Made by a program: the position numbers and the translations under genes. Source: Planctomycetaceae bacterium (lineage in GTDB: Bacteria > Planctomycetota > Planctomycetia > Pirellulales > UBA1268). From it: a stretch of DNA of 10,460 nucleotides. Below are positions 5,002 through 10,460 of the stretch, piece by piece; positions within the stretch are counted from its first letter, which is position 1, and each line of letters opens with the position of its first letter. Below the pieces are notes generated by a model, which saw only the letters and a program-made list of their open reading frames with translations, was not told where the DNA came from and did no database searches. Location: contig SIAG01000113.1 of assembly GCA_009691925.1 (NCBI GenBank), positions 1 through 10,460 of the forward strand, written 5' to 3'.

Positions 5002-7666
5002 GGGTGAGGGCCTCGTCGAGGTTCAGAATCGCCAGACAGACCGCCGCCAGAGCCGCATGATCGACCGGATCGAGTGACTCCTCTTTCGGGCTGGCGCCGA
5101 CCGACACAAGCGCTCTCGCCGCGTCGGTATCGGCGGCATAAAACTCGCGCTGCCGGCTATACATCCGCCGCAGGGCGGCGAGGTCGAAATCGGTCGGCAC
5201 GCGTGAGACGACGCTTCGGAAGGCATGGGTGAGACGGCCGTCAACGTCGGGGGAAGCCTTGATTGCGGCGGCTGCCAAGACGCGAGCCCCCTCCACCCAG
5301 GTCGGATCGTTGAGCGTGGTGAGGGCGTGGAGCGGGGTGCAGGTGGTGGCGGTGCGGACGCGGCAGGTCTGCCGGTTGGCGGCGTCGAACATGTTCGCCG
5401 GGCTCACAGTTCGGCGCCAGAAGGTGTAGAGACTGCGCCGGTTGAGATCGCTCCCCTGCGACTGCGGGTAGGTGAAGTCGCGTTCCTTGGTGATCGCCAG
5501 CGCCTCCCAGATCTCGTCGGGCTGGTAGGGATAGACCGGCCGGCCTCCGATCCGCCGGTCAAGGAGGCCGCTGGTGGCGAGTGCCACGTCGCGGAGCACC
5601 GGGGCGGGCATCCGGAACCGGGCGGCACGGCCGAAGTGGCGGTTTTCCGGATCCTTGGCGAGATCGTCTGGGCGGACCCTACTCGACTGCCGGTAGGCGG
5701 CGCTGGTGACGATCAGGCGGTGGATCTGCTTCTGGCTCCAGCCCCGGTCACGGAACTCCAGCGCCAGCCAGTCGAGGAGCGGGAGGTGGAGCGGGTATTC
5801 CCCCTGCACCCCCATGTCCTCGACCGTCTTCACGAGCCCCAGCCCGAAAAAATGCTGCCACATCCGGTTGACCTGAACCCGCGCCGTGAGTGGATGATCG
5901 GGACGAAAAAGCCATTGGGCGAGCCCGAGCCGGTTCGCGGCCGCCCCCTCGGGGAGCGGTGGGAAGGAGGCCGGCGGGAGGAATCCGAGGGGCTCCCCCG
6001 TCGGGTTCAGATATTCGCCCCGGTCGAGGAGCCTCGTCTCACGCGGCTTGTCGTCGGCCATCACCATCACGCGCGGGATCTGGTCGGCCCGGTAGTCGCC
6101 CAACTGGCGCCGCAGCGTCGCGGCACGCTCGACCGGCGCCACCTTGCCGACGAGGTCGTTCCGCACCTTCTCGTCGAAGTGCTTCCGCAGGTCGGCGTCG
6201 ATCGCCTGCCGCTCCTCGGCCGTCCGCTCCCCCTCGGGCTTTTTGAGCAGCTCGAGGAGCCCCCCCGGAAGACCGGCCGAAGCACCGGGCACACCAGACG
6301 CCAACAGCCCCTTCCGCCAGCCGGCAAAGCCGGCCTCGATGATCGGGGACGCCTCGGTGTCGGCGGCAGCGATCTGCGTGTCGAAGTCGGTGATCCGGGC
6401 GTTATTCTCCGCGGTCGGCAGCTCGATCAGCGGCGGTGCTACCCGGATCCGGCTCGAGAAATACTGCGGTGTTCCGTTCTCGGAGAGCCGGTTGAAGGCA
6501 TCGAGGAAGCGGTAGTAGTCGACCTGCGTGAGCGGATCGTACTTGTGGTCGTGGCACTGGCAGCAAGCGAGCGTCAGGCCGAGCCAGGTGGTGCTTGTCG
6601 TGTCGACCCGGTCGAAGAGGTTGTTGAACCTCTGCTCCTCGGCGATCGCCCCCCCCTCGCCATTGAGGAGGTGATTGCGGTTGAAGCCGCTGGCTATTCT
6701 TTGCTCGACCGTCGCATCGGGGAGGAGATCTCCGGCAAGTTGCTCGGTTGAAAAGCGGTCGAACGGCATGTCGGCGTTGAGGGCCCTGACAACCCAGTCG
6801 CGCCACATCCACTGCCAGGTGTCGCCATCCTGCTGGAAGCCGTTGGAATCGGCGTAGCGGGCGGCATCCAGCCACGGCAGCGCCATCCGCTCGCCGTAGT
6901 GCGGGCTGGCCAGGAGCCTGTCGACGAGTTTCTCATAGGCATCGGGAGCGGGATCGGTGACGAAGGCGTCAACCTCCTCGGGCGTCGGCGGGATCCCGAT
7001 CAGATCGGCCGAGAGGCGGCGGATGAGCGTCGTCCGGTCGGCTTCGGGGGAGGGTTTCATCCCCGCCCCCTCAAGACCTGCGAGAACGAAGACATCGATC
7101 CCGTTGCGGACCCAGCCGCCTCGGTTCACCGCCGGCGGTTCGGGACGGGCCGGTGGCTCGAAGGCCCAGTGCTTGCGGTATTCGGCCCCGGCGGCGACCC
7201 ACCGGGCGAGGAGGGCCTTCTGCTCGGCGGAGAGCGTGCGATTGGACGACGGCGGGGGCATGACGACGTCGGCGTCGGAGGAATGGATCCGCTCGAGGAT
7301 AGAACTCGCGCCGGGATCGCCAGGGACGATCGCCCGGGCGGCCAGCGCCGCCTCGCGGTCATCCAGCCGCAGATCGGCCTGCCGCTTGTTGCCATCCTGC
7401 CCGTGGCAGTAGAAGCAGTTTTCTGAAAGGATCGGCCGGATGTCACGGTTGAAATCGATCGGGGCCTCGGCGGCGGGCGAAGAAGGACCGGCTAGGCCGA
7501 TCGTTACTGCCACCACTCCCCCGACCCAAGCCGCGATCCCCCACAAACTTCCCGGCCAGCAAGCCCTTCCCAGCCGGGCCGACCATGACCAACGGAGAGC
7601 CTTTCCGGGCCCCACGGGAACCCGATCGTTCGCCTCGATGGTGGTGCAGTGCGGACCCGTCATCAT
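4994..7666 (-). CDS. Planctomycete cytochrome C / DUF1549 / DUF1553 domain protein
   Basis: This 890-residue protein is counted from the ATG at 7666. It has a basic N-terminus and a hydrophobic segment at about 42-60, ending near SSPAAEA, consistent with a signal peptide or anchor. Domain order is typical. First comes a PSCyt1 domain with the haem-binding motif CFYCH (C84, C87, H88). DUF1549 (PSCyt2) spans about 188-392 and contains a second CxxCH (C368, C371, H372) within CCQCHDHKYDP. A variable linker follows, then DUF1553 (PSD1) from about 578 (ANRLGLAQWLF) to about 845. Both CxxCH motifs suggest covalent c-type haem, hence an exported redox or electron-transfer role, but the activity is not established. 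It is the first gene of a two-gene operon with the overlapping DUF1501 gene. A GTG at 7705 would add 13 residues; AGG shortly before the ATG pair at 7666/7663 favours the shorter form. No frameshift is seen. Confidence 0.92.
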   Translation of the reverse strand: MMTGPHCTTIEANDRVPVGPGKALRWSWSARLGRACWPGSLWGIAAWVGGVVAVTIGLAGPSSPAAEAPIDFNRDIRPILSENCFYCHGQDGNKRQADLRLDDREAALAARAIVPGDPGASSILERIHSSDADVVMPPPSSNRTLSAEQKALLARWVAAGAEYRKHWAFEPPARPEPPAVNRGGWVRNGIDVFVLAGLEGAGMKPSPEADRTTLIRRLSADLIGIPPTPEEVDAFVTDPAPDAYEKLVDRLLASPHYGERMALPWLDAARYADSNGFQQDGDTWQWMWRDWVVRALNADMPFDRFSTEQLAGDLLPDATVEQRIASGFNRNHLLNGEGGAIAEEQRFNNLFDRVDTTSTTWLGLTLACCQCHDHKYDPLTQVDYYRFLDAFNRLSENGTPQYFSSRIRVAPPLIELPTAENNARITDFDTQIAAADTEASPIIEAGFAGWRKGLLASGVPGASAGLPGGLLELLKKPEGERTAEERQAIDADLRKHFDEKVRNDLVGKVAPVERAATLRRQLGDYRADQIPRVMVMADDKPRETRLLDRGEYLNPTGEPLGFLPPASFPPLPEGAAANRLGLAQWLFRPDHPLTARVQVNRMWQHFFGLGLVKTVEDMGVQGEYPLHLPLLDWLALEFRDRGWSQKQIHRLIVTSAAYRQSSRVRPDDLAKDPENRHFGRAARFRMPAPVLRDVALATSGLLDRRIGGRPVYPYQPDEIWEALAITKERDFTYPQSQGSDLNRRSLYTFWRRTVSPANMFDAANRQTCRVRTATTCTPLHALTTLNDPTWVEGARVLAAAAIKASPDVDGRLTHAFRSVVSRVPTDFDLAALRRMYSRQREFYAADTDAARALVSVGASPKEESLDPVDHAALAAVCLAILNLDEALTRE

Positions 7667-7749
7667 GGCGCCTGAACGTGTTGATTCTCCACGGGCCGGC
7701 CCCACGCCGACCTCTTACAGACTCTCCGCAGCGGTCAAACTCTAGCACC

Positions 7750-9066
7750 ATGACTCTACCCCGCGAAACTGCCCCGGAGTCGGCCCCCCTGGAGCCCCCC
7801 CGGATTCCGATGCAAACCGACGTCGCTGTGGTCGGGGTCGGGGCCGCCGGACTGTTCGCCGCGACCTGGGCCGGGCGGGCTCAAGCGAACGCGGGAAGGA
7901 CGGCGGCGGTTGTCGGCATCGACGGAGCCCGGAAGCTCGGGGCGAAGATCCTCGTCTCGGGGGGGGGCCGCTGCAACGTCACCCATTGGCGGGTCGACGA
8001 GCGCGATTTCGCCGGCAGCACTGCCCCGGCGATCCGCAAGGTCCTCGGCCGGTTCACCGTCGAGCAGACGATCGCCTTCTTCGCCTCCTCCGGGGTCAGC
8101 TTCTACCGGGAGGCCGACACCGGCAAGCTCTTCCCCGAGTCTGATTCGGCCCGATCGATCCTCGACGCGCTCCTTCGGGAAGCAGACGCCGCCGGGGCGT
8201 GGCTCGTTCATCCGGCGAAGGTGACGCTCATCGAGCGCGACGGCGAGCGCCTCCGGCTCGACACCACCGCCGGCCCGCTCAGCGCCCGGAAGGTGATTCT
8301 CTGCACCGGCGGGAAGTCGCTGCCGAAGTCGGGATCGGATGGCTCCGGCTTTGCTCTGGCAACGATGCTCGGTCACTCGATCACAGCGCCGGTCGTGCCG
8401 TCGCTGGTCCCCCTGGTGCTCCCGGCCGACCACTTCATCCGTGCTCTCACCGGCCTCGCGCTCCCCTGTCGGTTCACACTGCTCTCATCGAAAGGGAAGC
8501 CGCTCGCGACAAGCGCGGGCAGCACGCTCTGCACCCACACCGGCCTGTCGGGCCCCGCCACGCTCGACATCAGCCGGCACTGGCTCGTCTCGCGCGTCAC
8601 CGAACCAGCCGCGCGGCTCCTCCTCGACTGGCTCCCCGACACCCCCGCCGACGGAGTCGAGCAGATGCTCCTAGAAAGTGGCGTTAAAGGGGCCCTCTCC
8701 GTGCTCCGCCAGCAGCTCACCGAACGCCTCGCGCGGCAGCTGTGCACCGCGGCCGCCGCGCCGCCGACAGGAGACCTCCCCCGCGAGGCGCGGCGCCGGC
8801 TCGTGGCGGCGGTAAAGGGAATGGAGTTGCCGGTGGTCGACGACCGTGGCTTCACGATCGCCGAGGCCACGGCCGGCGGCGTGCCCCTCTCCGAGGTGCG
8901 CCTCGACACGATGGAGAGCCGGATCTGCCCCGGCCTCCACTTCGCCGGCGAGATCCTCGACGTCGACGGCCGAATCGGCGGCTTCAATTTCCAGTGGGCC
9001 TGGGCAAGCGGCTTCGTGGCCGGCACGGCGGCGGCGCGTTCGCTTCCCGTGGACAGCCACCGATGA
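7750..9066 (+). CDS. HI0933/YhiN-like (BaiN/RdsA family) FAD-dependent oxidoreductase
   Basis: This is a cytoplasmic flavoprotein of 438 residues, or 418 if it starts at the second ATG (7810, MQTDVAVVG). The N-terminal dinucleotide-binding motif is GVGAAG (29-34). The family signature SGGGRCNVTH is at 70-79, preceded by GARKLGAKI. Further family segments are CTGGKSLPKSGSDG (185-198), THTGLSGPA (262-270), and the C-terminal block GGVPLSEV, MES, GLHFAGEILDVDGRIGGFNF and QWAWASG (377-421). These are all intact and the length fits the family (about 400). From memory, E. coli YhiN/RdsA has been reported as a 23S rRNA dihydrouridine synthase, and BaiN acts on bile acids. A role in rRNA modification here is inference from family membership. 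The first 20 residues are Pro/Glu-rich and outside the conserved core, so the 7810 start is a real alternative. Neither start has a good ribosome binding site. It is divergent from the PSCyt/DUF1553 gene, with 83 bp between starts. Confidence 0.9.
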   Translation: MTLPRETAPESAPLEPPRIPMQTDVAVVGVGAAGLFAATWAGRAQANAGRTAAVVGIDGARKLGAKILVSGGGRCNVTHWRVDERDFAGSTAPAIRKVLGRFTVEQTIAFFASSGVSFYREADTGKLFPESDSARSILDALLREADAAGAWLVHPAKVTLIERDGERLRLDTTAGPLSARKVILCTGGKSLPKSGSDGSGFALATMLGHSITAPVVPSLVPLVLPADHFIRALTGLALPCRFTLLSSKGKPLATSAGSTLCTHTGLSGPATLDISRHWLVSRVTEPAARLLLDWLPDTPADGVEQMLLESGVKGALSVLRQQLTERLARQLCTAAAAPPTGDLPREARRRLVAAVKGMELPVVDDRGFTIAEATAGGVPLSEVRLDTMESRICPGLHFAGEILDVDGRIGGFNFQWAWASGFVAGTAAARSLPVDSHR

Positions 9067-9253
9067 CCCTTGTCCACGTGAGCCCCCTCACAGAGCCGGC
9101 GTATCTCTGGGTCATCGACCGTCGCCCCGCACGGCGGACGCTTATCGACAGCCTTCGAGTCGCGTCTGTGCGTTTGCGTCCCCGCTAGGCCGAGCGGACG
9201 TTCGATCGCGATGGTTTGGCGGTGGCCTTGGCTGTGGCGTATGCTGAAGAACT

Positions 9254-9802
9254 ATGAGCTCCGCCCGTCGGTATCAACCGCACTACACCATCGACGACTA
9301 CCGGCAATGGGAAGGCCGTTGGGAGCTTTGGGCAGGCGTCGCAGTTGCCATGTCGCCCAGTCCGACGGGGCGGCATGCCGAGATGCTCGGACGGCTCGTC
9401 ATGGCTCTGGGGAACGCGATCGAAGCGGTATCCTGTGCCGCCTCTGTCCTCGTCGAAATCGACTGGATCGTATCGAGCGACACGATCGTTCGACCCGACA
9501 TGACCATCGTCTGCGGGCCGCCGCCAGCGGGGCATGTGGAGCACGTCCCGGCTTTGGTCGTCGAGATTCTTTCGGATTCCACCCGCGAACGCGACGTGGT
9601 CTTCAAGAGGGCACTCTACGAAGAGCAGGGAGTGCCCTCGTACGTGATTGCCGATCCCGACGAGAGGACGCTGCACGTTCTCTCCCTCTCGAGCAGTGGA
9701 CGGTACGTGGGCGAGAAGCTCGGCGCTGCCTCGGGAAAGTTCCGACTCGTGCTCTGCAGCCGCTGCGAAATCGCCCTCGACGCGGCCTGGATCCTGCGCT
9801 GA
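9254..9802 (+). CDS. Uma2 family (DUF820) PD-(D/E)XK nuclease-fold protein
   Basis: This 182-residue cytoplasmic protein matches the Uma2 pattern from end to end. It opens with YTIDDYRQW and WELWAGV (E24), followed by MSPSPTGRHAEM (33-44). RPDMTIV contains the probable catalytic D82, and ALVVEILSDSTRERDVVFK contains E104 and K118. GVPSYVIADPDERTLHVL (127-143) completes the signature. These acidic and lysine residues are the expected PD-(D/E)XK metal-binding set, so the fold is probably active, but the cellular role of Uma2 proteins is not established and no DNA target is known. The start ATG at 9254 follows a weak purine-rich stretch (GAAGAA) and gives normal family length. Longer frames from 9211 are in another phase. 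No partner antitoxin or methylase gene lies beside it, so nothing suggests a restriction or toxin module. Confidence 0.9.
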   Translation: MSSARRYQPHYTIDDYRQWEGRWELWAGVAVAMSPSPTGRHAEMLGRLVMALGNAIEAVSCAASVLVEIDWIVSSDTIVRPDMTIVCGPPPAGHVEHVPALVVEILSDSTRERDVVFKRALYEEQGVPSYVIADPDERTLHVLSLSSSGRYVGEKLGAASGKFRLVLCSRCEIALDAAWILR

Positions 9803-9806
9803 CAAA

Positions 9807-9818
9807 GCCCCTCGGGGC
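9807..9818 (-). terminator. Short GC hairpin between convergent genes
   Basis: GCCCC (9807-9811) pairs with GGGGC (9814-9818). On the minus strand it is followed by TTTG, a weak terminator shape for the leftward glycosyltransferase gene, whose stop is 49 bp earlier. The stem is short and the T-run minimal. Confidence 0.3.
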
Positions 9819-9866
9819 GCCTCATGATCAATGGGGCGATCCGCTGGGGCTCCGGGAGAGCCGGGC

Positions 9867-10460
9867 TCATCCCGCGCGGGAGAGCGATCGGCCGGCGCCG
9901 GCCACGAGCCGCTCGATCGCCGCGATCACGTCGTCGACGTCGATGTCGTGAATGTCGGCGACGCCGGTCGGCCAGCGGAGGCCAGCGACCGTGGCGGGGA
10001 AGAGCGCTCCGTGGAGCCGCTGGGAGAGCGGCTTCTTCGTCCGTGATGAGCGGAGCACCTCGACCTCCGTTCCCCACGGGCACCACTGATTCGGATCGGT
10101 CGGCCCAAACAGCGCTACCACCGGCACGCCGTGCGACGCGGCGACATGGAGGAGCCCCGTGTCGATCCCCAGGCAGAGATCCATCCGCGACAGGAGCGCT
10201 CCAGTGTGGCGGAGATCGAGATCCTTCGTGAGATCATGGACGCGGCGGCTTCCGGCGTGACCGGCCAACTCGGCGATCCGTTCGTGCATTTTCATGTCGC
10301 GCGGCGCGCCGCAGAAGAAGATGTCGCAGCCACGGTTCACCACGAGCCAAGCCACGACCCGGGCCATCCGCTCCACCGGCCATTCCTTCTCCACCGCCGT
10401 CGAACGGGGAGCCGCGAACACCCGGGCCCGTCCGGGAGAACGATCGCGGAGGATGGCGTC
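9867..10460 (-). CDS. Glycosyltransferase family 9 (heptosyltransferase-like), N-terminus cut by window edge
   Basis: The C-terminal 197 residues are visible; the frame is open to position 10460 and the start lies outside. The fragment shows the second Rossmann domain of GT9 enzymes. VFAAPRST followed by KEWP corresponds to the donor-binding loop and the K-WP element. GCDIFFCGAPRD is followed by the strongly diagnostic GIDTGLLHVAASHGVPVVALFGPTDPNQWCPWG block. In this family that block binds the nucleotide-sugar donor (ADP-heptose in WaaF/WaaC). The enzyme would act at the cytoplasmic face of the inner membrane on a lipid-linked acceptor such as LPS core or another envelope glycan. The sugar actually used cannot be read from this fragment. 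The C-terminus (IDVDDVIAAIERLVAG) is the usual closing helix and the stop is TGA at 9867-9869. It converges with the Uma2 gene across 64 bp. Confidence 0.9.
   Translation of the reverse strand, partial: DAILRDRSPGRARVFAAPRSTAVEKEWPVERMARVVAWLVVNRGCDIFFCGAPRDMKMHERIAELAGHAGSRRVHDLTKDLDLRHTGALLSRMDLCLGIDTGLLHVAASHGVPVVALFGPTDPNQWCPWGTEVEVLRSSRTKKPLSQRLHGALFPATVAGLRWPTGVADIHDIDVDDVIAAIERLVAGAGRSLSRAG

Noticed and set aside
3397..5007. A 536-codon plus-strand open frame opposite the DUF1501 gene
   Set aside because: It is the antisense shadow of a GC-rich gene: Arg/Gly/Val/Asp-rich with no motifs, while the minus strand encodes an intact DUF1501 protein.
5225..6751. A 508-codon plus-strand open frame opposite the PSCyt/DUF1553 gene
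   Set aside because: Same reason: it is long because high GC removes stops in the antisense frame, and the minus strand has full-length family domains.
7756..9077. Minus-strand frames of 225 and 234 codons over the flavoprotein gene
   Set aside because: The plus strand carries every conserved segment of the HI0933 family; the antisense translations lack motifs and are Arg/Ser-rich or Gly/Glu-rich.

Overview
The window looks like a piece of a planctomycete chromosome, probably from the Pirellulales or a relative. The best evidence is a paired gene set that is characteristic of this phylum: a Planctomycete-cytochrome-C/DUF1549/DUF1553 protein directly followed by a DUF1501 protein. A short protein carrying the LEPR-XLL-type N-terminal motif and a Uma2-family nuclease-fold protein, a family often present in many copies in planctomycetes, also fit. 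GC content is about 65-70% over most of the right three quarters and falls to about 50-58% in lines I sampled from the left ~2.4 kb. No rRNA, tRNA, CRISPR array, insertion sequence or phage gene was seen.

Layout. Left part (1-2111, minus strand, lower GC): a CPBP-family membrane protease homologue fused to a C-terminal HEAT-like repeat region (89-1243), preceded by a short LEPR-XLL-type protein (1428-2111). The best initiation site of the latter appears to be an ATA codon behind a strong ribosome binding site. Bases 2112-2606 hold no convincing gene, only a degenerate 21-bp tandem repeat. Next comes a conserved-looking hypothetical protein (2607-3179, minus) and a 328-bp gap with a weak promoter-like pair.

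Centre (3508-7666, minus): the two-gene operon, with the c-type-cytochrome-like PSCyt/DUF1549/DUF1553 gene first and the DUF1501 gene second. They overlap by 8 bp and both products appear to be exported. Their shared biochemical role is not established.

Right part: diverging from that operon is a HI0933/YhiN-like FAD oxidoreductase (7750-9066, plus), then a Uma2-family protein (9254-9802, plus). Converging on it is a glycosyltransferase family 9 gene that runs off the right edge (9867-10460, minus). These genes show no obvious common pathway.

I do not see a clear undescribed multi-gene system. The observations most worth following are the ATA-start or start-lost LEPR-XLL gene, the CPBP-HEAT fusion, the heptad-period repeat just after the hypothetical gene, and the unassigned hypothetical protein itself.
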